A DNA stretch of 64,000 nucleotides, from NCBI GenBank assembly GCA_024644405.1, contig JAHELC010000004.1, forward strand, positions 1 through 64,000, written 5' to 3'. Origin of the DNA: Nitrospinaceae bacterium (GTDB lineage Bacteria > Nitrospinota > Nitrospinia > Nitrospinales > Nitrospinaceae). The number at the start of each line of letters is the position of its first letter. Positions within the stretch are counted from its first letter, which is position 1. A program made the position numbers and the translations under genes. This document shows positions 7,303 to 15,950 of this stretch, in pieces. Below the pieces are notes generated by a model. The model had not been told where the DNA came from, ran no database searches, and saw only the letters and a program-made list of their open reading frames with translations.

Positions 7303-8679
7303 CTATTTTCCAATACAAAAATCGACAAAGATCTGGTCGAGGAGGTCGTCGACGAAGGTTTTGCCGAGGATGCCGCCCAGATGTTCGAGGGCGATGTTGA
7401 GGTCGACGGCGATGAGGTCTTCGGACCGGTCCTCCTGCAGGGAATGCGAAACGCGCCCCAACGCTTCCTGCGCCTGTGCCAGTGCCTGGCGGTGCCGCTC
7501 GCGCGTGATGACCAGCGACTCTCCGGAAGTTTTACCCTCGAGCGCGGACTGGTAGAGCGAGTCTCTTAAAGCTTCCAACCCTTCACCCTGAGTCGCCGAC
7601 AGCGACAAGGCCTCGGCAGCTTTCACTTGCTTCAAAAGAGTGTTGGGATCGATCACCGTCGGCTGGTCGCTTTTGTTGAGAAGAACCAGTTTCTTTTTGT
7701 CCGCTACTTCCTTGATGAGCATGGCGTCGTTGGTGTCGAGTGCGTGCGATCCGTCGAAGATCACCAAAGCCAAGTCGGATTGCGCCAGCGCGTGACGCGT
7801 GCGCTCGATGCCGTGTTCTTCGATCTCATCCGGCTGGTGGCGGAGTCCGGCGGTATCGACAATCGTGATGTGGATGTCTTGGATGCGCACCCGTTCCTCC
7901 AAAGTATCGCGCGTGGTGCCGGGGTGGGGGGTGACGATGGCGCGGTCTTCCTGCAACAGTGCGTTGAGCAGGGACGACTTGCCGACATTCGGTTTGCCGA
8001 CCAGCGCCACCCGCAATCCTTCGCGGTAAATCCTGCCCTGGCGGTAGGAGTCGACCAGTTTTTTGATTTCGATGTTTGTGCTTTGAATATTTTGATCGAG
8101 TTTTTGCTTTTGCTGGAATTCGAGTCCTTCTTCCGGGAAGTCGATCGCCGCTTCCAGTTGCGCGAGCACCTGCACCAGCGCATCGTACAGCGCGTTGAGT
8201 TTTTTTGAGAGTTCGCCCTTGAGGTGCGCGAGCGCGGAGGTGAGGGCTTTGTCCGACGCGGCGTGGATGACGTCGGCCACCGCCTCCGCCTGCGACAAGT
8301 CGAGCCGGCCATTGGTGAACGCCCGCCGTGTAAACTCGCCGGCTTCGGCCAAACGCGCGCCCTGGTCGAGCACCAGTTTTAGAATTTTCGACGAGACATA
8401 GGCGCCGCCGTGACCGTGGATTTCGACCACGTCCTCGCCGGTGTAGCTGTACGGCGCTCGGAAGCGGATCAGCAGAACCTCGTCGACTGCCTGACCGCTG
8501 GCCGGATCGATCAGATTGCCGTAACACACCTTTTGCACTTCGAGGTCGGCCACCCGGGTTCCGCCCTGTGATTGGAACAGGGTCGAAGCGATGGGGACGG
8601 CTTCAGGTCCGCTGATGCGGATGATGTGGATGCCACCTTCACCGACGGGTGTGGCGATGGCGGCTACTGTATCGTTCAT
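7303..8679 (-). CDS. mnmE: tRNA uridine-5-carboxymethylaminomethyl(34) synthesis GTPase MnmE
   Basis: A 458-residue protein, the usual length. With MnmG it modifies U34 of tRNAs reading two-fold codon boxes. The N-terminal tetrahydrofolate-binding domain comes first (VAAIATPVGEGGIHIIRISG, EIHGHGG). The embedded G domain shows GKPNVGKSSLLNALL, DTAG and NKSD. The C-terminus FCIGK carries the conserved Cys455. The ATG is preceded by GGAGGT. It is the last gene of the rpmH-rnpA-yidD-yidC-mnmE operon; a jag gene often found between yidC and mnmE is absent. Its 3' end (7310-7374) is the parent of repeats A and B. Confidence 0.97.
   Translation of the reverse strand: MNDTVAAIATPVGEGGIHIIRISGPEAVPIASTLFQSQGGTRVADLEVQKVCYGNLIDPASGQAVDEVLLIRFRAPYSYTGEDVVEIHGHGGAYVSSKILKLVLDQGARLAEAGEFTRRAFTNGRLDLSQAEAVADVIHAASDKALTSALAHLKGELSKKLNALYDALVQVLAQLEAAIDFPEEGLEFQQKQKLDQNIQSTNIEIKKLVDSYRQGRIYREGLRVALVGKPNVGKSSLLNALLQEDRAIVTPHPGTTRDTLEERVRIQDIHITIVDTAGLRHQPDEIEEHGIERTRHALAQSDLALVIFDGSHALDTNDAMLIKEVADKKKLVLLNKSDQPTVIDPNTLLKQVKAAEALSLSATQGEGLEALRDSLYQSALEGKTSGESLVITRERHRQALAQAQEALGRVSHSLQEDRSEDLIAVDLNIALEHLGGILGKTFVDDLLDQIFVDFCIGK
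7310..7374 (-). repeat. mnmE 3' end, copy C (intact gene end)
   Basis: This is the genuine mnmE 3' coding end, listed because it matches 3128-3192 and 5912-5952. The terminal block GATTTTTGTATTGGAAAATA corresponds in position to the attB of SGI1-family islands at the end of mnmE (trmE/thdF); that site is established knowledge for Salmonella and relatives, and its use here is inference. Confidence 0.6.
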
Positions 8680-8809
8680 GGACGGAGTACCTCCGCTGGC
8701 CGGGCAAGGCCCGGAGCTAATTTTAAAATCTCCGAAATGCGCTCCACGGTCATCGCGTGCACGTAACCGTCAGCAAATTCCCCCTCCGGGTAGGAGCCCT
8801 CGCTAGAGG

Positions 8810-10489
8810 TTAGTCTTTTGCTACATGGTAGATATAGTATTGCTGGGCGATGGTCAACAGGTTGTTGACGGTCCAGTAGATGACCAGTCCGGAGGGGAAG
8901 GTGATGAACAGAAAGGTGAAGAGGATCGGCATGAACATGAAGATTTTCTGTTGCACCGGGTCGGCGGTGGAGGGCGTCATTTTCTGTTGCAGGAACATGG
9001 TGGCGCCCATCAGCACCGGGGTGACGTAGTAAGGGTCCTGCGCGGACAGGTCCTGGATCCACAGCATGAACGGTGCGCCGCGCAGTTCGATGGAGAAGAA
9101 CAGCGCGTGGTAGAGCGAGATGAACACCGGAATCTGCAACAGCATGGGCAGACAGCCGCCTAGCGGGTTGACCTTGTACTTTTTATAGAGGCCGATCATT
9201 TCCTCGTTGATTTTCTGCCGGTCACCCTTGTGCCGTTCCTGGATGACTTTGATGTACGGCGCGATTTTCTGCATGCCCTTCATCGACTTGAAGCTTTTGT
9301 GCGTCAGCGGGAACAGGATCAGTTTGATGACGAAGGTGAGGCCGATGATGGACCAGCCGTAGTTGCCGAGAATCCCGTAAAAAAAGCCGAGGGCTTTCAG
9401 GATGGGTTTCACCAGGAAGGCGAACTTGTTACCCAGCCAGCCGTAGTCGATCAGCCGGAACAGTTTGTGTTCCGCGTTCTCCAGGATTTCCAGATTTTTG
9501 GTGCCGATGTACAAGAGGTGCGTGGCGGATGCGGTCGATTGCACCGATTCAAAATTGAGACTGACGTAAACCTGGTCCTCGGTCTTTTTGAATACCTGGG
9601 ACGACTTGATGCCTTGGTCGGGTATCAGCGCCGCGGCGAAATATTTGTTCTGGAAAGCCGTCCATTGGATATCCCCGCGATAGGTGATGGTTTTGTTGAT
9701 TTCGCCGGCGGGGTTCTCCTGCCGTTCGTTGTTGGCGAACGTAGTGGGTCCCGAGAACGAGATGAAATCGGCCTTCACATCGACCTGTCCGCCCAGGCCG
9801 GGTCCCCAGACGACCGAGTACTGCAGGTTTTCCGCCGTCATGTTGGGAGCCTGGATTTGATTGTCCACGGCAATCAAGGCGTTGTCCCATTCGAAATGAA
9901 AGGTGCGCCGGACCTCGAAGCCGGACGGATGTTTCAAATGAAACACCAGATCGGATGAGGGGTTTGACTTGCTGATCTCTATGTAGGGCTGCGACGGTTC
10001 GAAGTGGCCGTTCATCAGCACCTGATCGACCGCCGGGTGGCCGGTTTCCAGGGTCAGGGGGTATTTGGCGCCGGCAACCTGTGGGACCAGGTCGATGGGT
10101 CCGTCCCCCTCGGGGTTGGTGTATTGATGCATCTTGACATGTTTGAGCACGCCGCCGCGGGTGGAGAACGTCATTGTCATCGGTCCCTTCACGACCTCTA
10201 CCAGAGTTTCTGCATGGGTTTGAGGAATCGGGGTAGTGGGCGTTTGTGCCGGCTGGCCTGCCTCGGGTACGGCCTGCCCGGATTCTCCCGAGGGCAGGTC
10301 TTGGGGTTGAGGCAGAGAGGGCACTTCCGGAATGCCGGGTAACGGCGTACTGGGTTGCTGTTGTGCCTGTTGCTCGATTTCGCCAATGGGTTCCTGTGGC
10401 GGCGGCGGAGAGATTTTTGCCAGAAACACTCCCCAGAAAATGAAGACCACCAGTGACAGCGCGAAAGCGATCATCGCTCTATTTTCCAA
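8810..10489 (-). CDS. yidC: Membrane protein insertase YidC
   Basis: A 559-residue inner-membrane insertase working alone or with SecYEG. An N-terminal membrane helix (MIAFALSLVVFIFWGVFLA) is followed by a Pro/Gln-rich linker (about 30-90), then the large periplasmic beta-sandwich domain of Gram-negative YidC (about 90-350). The conserved five-helix core follows, with KYKVNPLGGCLPMLLQIPVFISLY near 445-470 and FPSGLVIYWTVNN near the end. The cytoplasmic stretch FKSMKGMQKIAPYIK precedes it. The big periplasmic domain indicates a Gram-negative cell. It follows yidD by 17 bases and precedes mnmE by 130 bases. Confidence 0.97.
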   Translation of the reverse strand: MENRAMIAFALSLVVFIFWGVFLAKISPPPPQEPIGEIEQQAQQQPSTPLPGIPEVPSLPQPQDLPSGESGQAVPEAGQPAQTPTTPIPQTHAETLVEVVKGPMTMTFSTRGGVLKHVKMHQYTNPEGDGPIDLVPQVAGAKYPLTLETGHPAVDQVLMNGHFEPSQPYIEISKSNPSSDLVFHLKHPSGFEVRRTFHFEWDNALIAVDNQIQAPNMTAENLQYSVVWGPGLGGQVDVKADFISFSGPTTFANNERQENPAGEINKTITYRGDIQWTAFQNKYFAAALIPDQGIKSSQVFKKTEDQVYVSLNFESVQSTASATHLLYIGTKNLEILENAEHKLFRLIDYGWLGNKFAFLVKPILKALGFFYGILGNYGWSIIGLTFVIKLILFPLTHKSFKSMKGMQKIAPYIKVIQERHKGDRQKINEEMIGLYKKYKVNPLGGCLPMLLQIPVFISLYHALFFSIELRGAPFMLWIQDLSAQDPYYVTPVLMGATMFLQQKMTPSTADPVQQKIFMFMPILFTFLFITFPSGLVIYWTVNNLLTIAQQYYIYHVAKD

Positions 10490-10506
10490 CGTTCAATCTC
10501 CTGTCA

Positions 10507-10719
10507 TTATTTGAGCGGATCGTGTCCCCCTTCATGCCAGGGGTGGCATTTCATAAGCCGGGCCACAATCAACCACGCGGCTTTGAACAACGAAAACCGC
10601 TCCAGGGCCTGGCAGGAATATTCCGAACAGGAGGGATGAAAGCGGCATGCGGGCAGAAACATGGGTGAAATCCATCGTTGATAGAAGCGAATCACTGCTT
10701 TAAAAATCCGGTTCAACAT
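10507..10719 (-). CDS. yidD: Membrane protein insertion efficiency factor YidD
   Basis: A 70-residue membrane-associated protein that helps YidC-dependent insertion. The family signature is complete: an amphipathic N-terminus (RIFKAVIRFYQRWISP), then CRFHPSCSEYSCQAL with three cysteines, and KCHPWHEGGHDPL at the end. Length is typical. It lies between rnpA and yidC, the conserved position. Confidence 0.95.
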   Translation of the reverse strand: MLNRIFKAVIRFYQRWISPMFLPACRFHPSCSEYSCQALERFSLFKAAWLIVARLMKCHPWHEGGHDPLK

Positions 10720-10774
10720 GGTTTCAATATTCTTAAGGAAAACACTGAGGTGATAACGGGTTTCAAGGGTAAAT

Positions 10775-11119
10775 TTATTGGGCGGCCTGAAGTGTTTGTG
10801 TCAGTTTTTGTTCCAGGATGGCATAAGGCAGGTTGACCAGTTTCCTTGCGGATATCACCACGATATCCATGTCCTGTCCCCCCAGGTTTTTATGGTGCCG
10901 GAAAATTTCCCGGATTTTCCGTTTGGCCCGGTTGCGGTCCACCGCATTGCCGATTTTTCTTGAAGCGATGATGCCTAAACGTTTCCGGCCTAATGAGTTG
11001 GGGAGAAAAAATAGAGTGCAGGTGCGATCCACCATTTTTTTCCGGCCCTGGGTCATTACTTTTTTGAAATCAGAGCGGGCCAACAACCGTTCATCCTTGG
11101 TCAACGACTGGTTCGCCAT
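10775..11119 (-). CDS. rnpA: Ribonuclease P protein component
   Basis: A 114-residue basic protein that binds the RNase P RNA and assists 5' maturation of tRNAs. The RNR-like motif NRAKRKIREIFR is at about 73-84, and the start LTKDERLLARSDFKKVM is typical. It begins 3 bases after the rpmH stop codon, the classic arrangement. The rnpB RNA is not in this window. Confidence 0.95.
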   Translation of the reverse strand: MANQSLTKDERLLARSDFKKVMTQGRKKMVDRTCTLFFLPNSLGRKRLGIIASRKIGNAVDRNRAKRKIREIFRHHKNLGGQDMDIVVISARKLVNLPYAILEQKLTQTLQAAQ

Positions 11120-11122
11120 GAC

Positions 11123-11257
11123 TCAGGCCGACAGCCGCTTGCGTCCTTTTCGCCTTCGATTGGCAAGTATCCGGCGGCCACCCACCGTTGCCTGACGTGC
11201 GCGGAACCCATGGGTCCGTTTTCTGCGTAAATTTTTGGGTTGATACGTTCGTTTCAT
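11123..11257 (-). CDS. rpmH: 50S ribosomal protein L34
   Basis: A 44-residue, very basic protein. It starts [20 protein letters not shown], as in L34 of most bacteria, and ends with [12 protein letters not shown]34 is part of the large ribosomal subunit. It is the first gene of the rpmH-rnpA-yidD-yidC-mnmE transcript; a near-consensus promoter lies about 90 bases upstream. In many genomes dnaA and the origin lie just upstream of rpmH. Here they do not: the next gene is a secreted protein. Confidence 0.97.
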   Translation of the reverse strand: MKRTYQPKNLRRKRTHGFRARQATVGGRRILANRRRKGRKRLSA

Positions 11258-11344
11258 ACAATACCCAGACCGCAACCAGCTATAACTGATTGATTTTAAA
11301 AGGGTTTATTGATTTTAGGAAAATGGTGCAGGAAATCAGCATCG

Positions 11345-11373
11345 ATTATTTCATTCGGCTTGGCGCTTGTCAA
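11345..11373 (-). promoter_or_regulatory. Promoter of the rpmH operon
   Basis: On the minus strand a perfect TTGACA (plus-strand 11368-11373) is followed after exactly 17 bases by AATAAT (11345-11350, five of six to TATAAT). It points to rpmH with a leader of roughly 80 bases. The intergenic stretch 11258-11586 is AT-rich and holds this promoter; I find no DnaA boxes and no convincing gene in it. Confidence 0.7.
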
Positions 11374-11586
11374 GGGAAGTTTTCTGACATGAGCGGAGAC
11401 GCGGTCCTGCTTGACGGATTTTCTGCAGGAAACGAATTATTTACCATATTTTCAGTGAGTTCCATAAATATTTCTGTTTACAATGCAGGTTAATTTGCTA
11501 TCATGAGTTTATCCGTAATTGCTTAAAAATAAAGGGCCTAAGTGTAGCTTTCATTTTCGCCGACCCATTTGAAGGAGGAGCTGGTT

Positions 11587-12660
11587 ATGGCTCGTTGGAA
11601 CACAGTCCTTGGATACACCTTAATGGCTTTAACAGCTTTGATTCTGTCCGGCAATCCGGTATTCGCGGAATCATCTGAGCAACAGATATATCAAGTGGCG
11701 CAAAACGTTCCCGGTCTCGATACCATGGATCAGGGAAGCGGGACCCTGGGCGGGGAAGAAAAGAAACCGGTCGTTGAGAATTCAGAAGAAGGCAAAAAGA
11801 GATTCGAAAAAGCCAAAGGTATTAAAGCTAAAAAGGTGCTTTCAACGGCTGGAAAAAAGGGGGACGATGCCAAAACATTGATTCCTTATTCCCAGTTTTT
11901 TACTGCAGGGTATGTGGGAGAGGAAATGGACCCGGTAGGCGGTGTTTTGGGCAACCGGGCGGCAAGATCTTACGGGGGGTTGATTTCCCATGATGCCATG
12001 ACGTATTCCGATGTCCTTTACATCGATATCGGGCAGGAAGACGATGTTCAGGTGGGAGACCGCTTCATTATTTATTCTCAGTATCAAGATGTCCGCCATC
12101 CCCTGCAAACCTTTTCCATCACCTTTGAAAGAGAAATTGATGTGTTGGATGGCGACTACCAGGGCGAATTCTCTCACGACATGTTTGCCCCCAGAACCGA
12201 TTCCGTCGGAAGTCAGATCAGGGTTAAAGGAGTGATCCGGGTGATCGAGACGGCGAGCATTACTTCCAAGGCGGTCGTTGAGCAGGCTTTTAACCCGATC
12301 CAGGTGGACGACCTCATCGTCCCCTTTCCTGATAGGCGTCCCCCCATGATCGCCATGAATTATGTTCCCCCGAAAAAGGATATCAACGGGTATATCCTCA
12401 GCAATCGGGGCAACAACCTGATGTTCACTGTGAATGAGGTCGTTTTCCTCGATCAGGGTGAAGAAGACGGAGTGGAGGTGGGGGATCGCTTCGAGATTTA
12501 TGCGTATCCGCTGACCATCGACGAGGATGAAGATGATATCAGCCCTGACGTTATCGGCGAAATCACGGTGATCTCTATTCAGGAAGATACATCCACGGGA
12601 GTTATCTTGAATGCCACCGAACCAATCATCCCGGGTCACAAGATCCGAAGCAGACGCTGA
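11587..12660 (+). CDS. Secreted protein with two similar GDRF-I-Y domains
   Basis: A 357-residue protein with a Sec signal peptide (hydrophobic LGYTLMALTALILSG, cleavage after VFA near residue 29). A charged low-complexity stretch (about 50-95) follows. Two similar units follow: YSDVLYIDIGQEDDVQVGDRFIIY near 145-168 and NEVVFLDQGEEDGVEVGDRFEIY near 285-307. This V-x-V-GDRF-x-I-Y pattern recalls small beta-barrel modules seen in FlgT and LysM-associated periplasmic proteins; the assignment is tentative. ATG 11587 is preceded by GGAGGAG at good spacing; an upstream TTG overlaps that site and is rejected. It converges on tyrS with 4 bases between the stops. Confidence 0.7.
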   Translation: MARWNTVLGYTLMALTALILSGNPVFAESSEQQIYQVAQNVPGLDTMDQGSGTLGGEEKKPVVENSEEGKKRFEKAKGIKAKKVLSTAGKKGDDAKTLIPYSQFFTAGYVGEEMDPVGGVLGNRAARSYGGLISHDAMTYSDVLYIDIGQEDDVQVGDRFIIYSQYQDVRHPLQTFSITFEREIDVLDGDYQGEFSHDMFAPRTDSVGSQIRVKGVIRVIETASITSKAVVEQAFNPIQVDDLIVPFPDRRPPMIAMNYVPPKKDINGYILSNRGNNLMFTVNEVVFLDQGEEDGVEVGDRFEIYAYPLTIDEDEDDISPDVIGEITVISIQEDTSTGVILNATEPIIPGHKIRSRR

Positions 12661-12664
12661 AGTC

Positions 12665-13873
12665 TCAGGTCGTGATTTTTAGAAACCGTTTTTTCCCCAC
12701 CTTGATCAGGTATTCCTGATCTCCGTTCAAGGCCAGGTTGGCATCGGTGACCTTTTCCCCATCCACCGATACAGCACCTTGCTGGATCATGCGTTTGGCA
12801 TCCGAAGTGCTGGGGCAGACCTTGGTATCGGCCAGCACTTTCCCAATCCAGCGCGGTTCCGCACCCCAAGTCTTTACAGTAGGAATTTCCGAAGGCAGGT
12901 TTTTATCCTTGAATACATTCTCAAATTCCCGGGCGGCCTGTTCAGCGGCTTTTTCGGAATGGTAACGCGTCACCAGTTCCTTTCCCAATTGCACCTTCAC
13001 ATGCTTCGGGTTCATCTCTCCGTTCGCCGCTTTATCTCGCAGTTTTTTTAAATCGTTTGCCGCGATATCGCTCAACAGTTCAAAATAACGCCACATGAGA
13101 TCGTCCGAGATGGACATGATCTTTCCGAACATGTCTCCCGGCGGATCCATCACGCCGATGCTGTTGCCCAGGCTTTTGCTCATTTTCTGAACGCCGTCCG
13201 TTCCTTCCAACAGGGGCATGGTGACGATGTTCTGCGGATCCATCTGGTAGGCTCGTTGCAGATCTCTTCCCACCAGCAGGTTGAATTTTTGATCGGTGCC
13301 TCCCAATTCCACGTCTGATTTCATGGCCACCGAATCGTATCCCTGAATCAACGGATACAGCAGTTCGTGAATGGAAACCGGTTGATTGCCGGCCAGTCGT
13401 TTCTGGAAGTCGTCGCGCTCGATCATGCGGGCGACGGTGTACCGGGCGGCCAGATTGATCATGTCGGTCGAGGAGAACTTGTTCATCCACTCGCTGTTGA
13501 ACATGATGGTGGTTTTGTTTTTATCGAGGATTTTGTAGACCTGTTCGAGATAGGTTTGAGCGTTTTGCTTGACTTCTTCCGGCGTCAGGCTTTTACGGGT
13601 TTCAGATTTGCCGGTGGGGTCGCCGATCATCCCCGTGAAATCGCCGATCAGAAACACCACTTCGTGGCCCAGTTCCTGGAACTGTTTCATCTTCTGCAGA
13701 AGCACCGTGTGGCCGAGATGCAGGTCCGGAGCGGTCGGATCGAAGCCGGCCTTGACTCGCAGGGGCTTGCCTGTTTTAATGGATTTCTCCAAAGCGCGGA
13801 CCAGGTCTTTTTCGTCTATGATTTCAGACGTGCCGCGTTTGATGATTTTAAGTTGTTCCTGGGCGGATGCCAT
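12665..13873 (-). CDS. tyrS: Tyrosyl-tRNA synthetase
   Basis: A 402-residue class I aminoacyl-tRNA synthetase that charges tRNA-Tyr. The ATP-binding HIGH motif appears as HLGH in [17 protein letters not shown] and the second motif as KMSKS in [14 protein letters not shown]-terminal S4-like RNA-binding segment ([19 protein letters not shown]) ends the protein. The length fits the shorter TyrS/TyrZ-type group. ATG 13873 gives the usual N-terminus ([11 protein letters not shown]); an in-frame extension to 13936 is open but has no ribosome-binding sequence. No T-box leader was seen. Confidence 0.95.
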   Translation of the reverse strand: MASAQEQLKIIKRGTSEIIDEKDLVRALEKSIKTGKPLRVKAGFDPTAPDLHLGHTVLLQKMKQFQELGHEVVFLIGDFTGMIGDPTGKSETRKSLTPEEVKQNAQTYLEQVYKILDKNKTTIMFNSEWMNKFSSTDMINLAARYTVARMIERDDFQKRLAGNQPVSIHELLYPLIQGYDSVAMKSDVELGGTDQKFNLLVGRDLQRAYQMDPQNIVTMPLLEGTDGVQKMSKSLGNSIGVMDPPGDMFGKIMSISDDLMWRYFELLSDIAANDLKKLRDKAANGEMNPKHVKVQLGKELVTRYHSEKAAEQAAREFENVFKDKNLPSEIPTVKTWGAEPRWIGKVLADTKVCPSTSDAKRMIQQGAVSVDGEKVTDANLALNGDQEYLIKVGKKRFLKITT

Positions 13874-14001
13874 GGCTTCGTGGGTAAGGGCGATTGCTAA
13901 AAAAGGAAAGCTACCATACCCCCCTGCAAACTGCAATCGGTTTGGCGAGAAGCGTCATCCATCGGTGGGCCGGCCGCTACCAACCCTTCAATGAGTGCGT
14001 C

Positions 14002-14364
14002 ATGTCGGAACCTCAAGCGTTACCGGAAAACCTGAAAAGATATCATTATGCCGCCATCGGTTTCGTGCTGTTGAACGCAGTCTATTTGATTCTGACCTAT
14101 TGGAAAGTACCGGCTTTTAACATTACGCCCCAGGTGGTGGGCTCTGTGCTTTTCCTGATCGTTTTTATCGGGATCTTAGCATTTTTTGTTTACCGGGGCT
14201 CCCGGAAGCTGGTGATGGTGCTGGCGGCGATTTATGCCGGGCGGGTTTTGTTTTCTTCGTATACAATGGTCATGGGAACGGCGTTTCCGCTGGTTCCCTA
14301 CGTGCTTCCCACCACCCTCATTGGTTTTTACCTGTTTGGACGAATCATCTGGAACTGGCCTTGA
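14002..14364 (+). CDS. Small integral membrane protein with four helices
   Basis: A 120-residue protein with four hydrophobic segments: YAAIGFVLLNAVYLILTYW, VVGSVLFLIVFIGILAFFVY, LVMVLAAIYAGRVLFSSYTM and LVPYVLPTTLIGFYLFGRII. I do not recognise the family. ATG 14002 is preferred since an upstream in-frame ATG (13894) would overlap the tyrS start region and add a non-membrane extension. hutH follows 27 bases later and a methyltransferase after that, so the three are probably cotranscribed. Confidence 0.6.
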   Translation: MSEPQALPENLKRYHYAAIGFVLLNAVYLILTYWKVPAFNITPQVVGSVLFLIVFIGILAFFVYRGSRKLVMVLAAIYAGRVLFSSYTMVMGTAFPLVPYVLPTTLIGFYLFGRIIWNWP

Positions 14365-14391
14365 ACCGTTTAACATAACTGGGTAGCTTGC

Positions 14392-15918
14392 ATGAAAACT
14401 CTGGTATTGAACGGCGATCAACTGACTTTGCAGGACGCCGTCTTCGCCCTGCACAGCGGGGCTTCCGTTAAAATATCGCGTGAGGCCAAAGACCGAGTCA
14501 AAGCGGCGCGGCTGCATATCGATGCGGCCATCCGCGAGAAGAAGGTGATCTATGGCATCACCACCGGATTCGGCGCGTTCAGCGACGTGACCATCTCCCG
14601 CGCCCAGGGGAAACAACTTCAAAAAAACATTCTCATGAGTCATGCCGCGGGTGTGGGGAATCCTTTATCCGATGACAGTGTCCGCGGTACGTTATTGTTG
14701 ATGATCAACAGTAAAGCCAAGGGGCACTCCGGCCTGCGCCCCAAAACTCTGGATACTTTAATCCAAATATTCAACAAAAAGGTGGTTCCAGTCGTTCCGG
14801 AACAGGGATCGGTGGGAGCCAGCGGCGACCTGGCGCCTTTGGCCCACTTGTCGCTGGTGTTGATCGGGCGGGGCCAGGCGCGTTACCAGGGGCGGACGCT
14901 TTCGGGAGCGCAGGCGCTCAAGCGTGCCGGCATCACTCCCGTCGAGTTGGCGGAAGGCGAGGGCCTGGCTCTCATCAACGGCACTCAGGTCATGACCGCC
15001 ATCGGCGCGCTCAACCTGCACCGGGCCCTCCAATTGGCGAAAGTTCTGGATATTGCCGCTGCGATGAGTCTCGAAGTGTTATTAGGAAGCAACAAACAAT
15101 TCCACAAACGCATTCATCATCTGCGGCCGCATCCGGGGCAGATCGATTCCGCCGCCAACATGCGGCGCATCACCGACGGCAGTGAAATTATTTCCTCGCA
15201 CAAGGATTGCGGGCGGGTGCAGGATGCTTATTCCCTGCGGTGCGTTCCGCAGGTGCATGGCGCCAGCCGCGATACCCTGGTGCACGTCAAGCGTGTGGTC
15301 GAGACGGAGATGAATTCCGCCACCGAAAACCCATTGGTCTTTACCAACGGGCAGGTGATGTCCGGAGGTAACTTTCACGGTCAGCCGGTGGCGCTGGCGA
15401 TGGATTTTCTGGCCATCGCGCTGGCGGAGTTTGCCAGTATTTCCGAAAGACGCGTGGAACGGATGGTCAATCCCATGCTGAGCGGACTGCCGTCGTTTCT
15501 GATCAAGGAAGGCGGGGTGAACTCCGGCTTCATGATCGTCCAATACACCGCCGCGGCATTGGTGTCGGAAAACAAGGTGCTGGCGCATCCGGCTTCCGTC
15601 GATTCGATCCCGACGTCCGCCAACAAGGAAGATCATGTGAGCATGGGGACGATTGCCGCACGCAAGGCGGGACAGGTGTTGGAGAATGTCAAGCAGGTGG
15701 CGGCCATCGAATTGTTGTGCGCGGCACAGGCGCTGGATTTGTTCACCAACCTGAAACCGGGCAAGGGATCGCTCGCCGCTTACCAGGTGATCCGTCGCCA
15801 CGTCCAGCATATGAAGCGCGACCGGGAACTGGCGCCGGATATTGCAACTGTCGCCGCTCTTATAGATAATGATGAAATTTTAAAGGCCGTCGAAAAAACC
15901 TCCGGACCTCTCTTGTAA
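14392..15918 (+). CDS. hutH: Histidine ammonia-lyase (aromatic amino acid lyase family)
   Basis: A 508-residue enzyme that removes ammonia from L-histidine to give urocanate. The MIO prosthetic group forms from Ala143-Ser144-Gly145 in GSVGASGDLAPLAH. Tyr54 in YGITTGFG is the catalytic tyrosine. Ser83-His84 in ILMSHAAG matches the histidine-selective pattern rather than the HH or FL pairs of tyrosine and phenylalanine lyases. Length is typical. No hutU, hutI or hutG lies nearby, so complete histidine degradation is not encoded here. The downstream methyltransferase begins 32 bases later. Confidence 0.9.
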   Translation: MKTLVLNGDQLTLQDAVFALHSGASVKISREAKDRVKAARLHIDAAIREKKVIYGITTGFGAFSDVTISRAQGKQLQKNILMSHAAGVGNPLSDDSVRGTLLLMINSKAKGHSGLRPKTLDTLIQIFNKKVVPVVPEQGSVGASGDLAPLAHLSLVLIGRGQARYQGRTLSGAQALKRAGITPVELAEGEGLALINGTQVMTAIGALNLHRALQLAKVLDIAAAMSLEVLLGSNKQFHKRIHHLRPHPGQIDSAANMRRITDGSEIISSHKDCGRVQDAYSLRCVPQVHGASRDTLVHVKRVVETEMNSATENPLVFTNGQVMSGGNFHGQPVALAMDFLAIALAEFASISERRVERMVNPMLSGLPSFLIKEGGVNSGFMIVQYTAAALVSENKVLAHPASVDSIPTSANKEDHVSMGTIAARKAGQVLENVKQVAAIELLCAAQALDLFTNLKPGKGSLAAYQVIRRHVQHMKRDRELAPDIATVAALIDNDEILKAVEKTSGPLL

Positions 15919-15950
15919 TCAACCTTATTGTTGAGCCATCCTGTCGATTC

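Noticed and set aside
8676-8753. 25-codon minus-strand frame between yidC and mnmE whose stop overlaps the mnmE ATG
   Set aside because: The ATGA overlap is suggestive of coupling and jag is often found here, but the frame is too short, lacks a well-placed ribosome-binding site and matches no family.
11290-11493. 67-codon plus-strand frame in the rpmH upstream gap
   Set aside because: It runs over the minus-strand rpmH promoter, has no ribosome-binding site and no recognisable sequence.
11258-11586. Origin of replication next to rpmH
   Set aside because: dnaA is not adjacent and no DnaA boxes are visible there; the DnaA-box cluster is at 32.1-32.3 kb instead.
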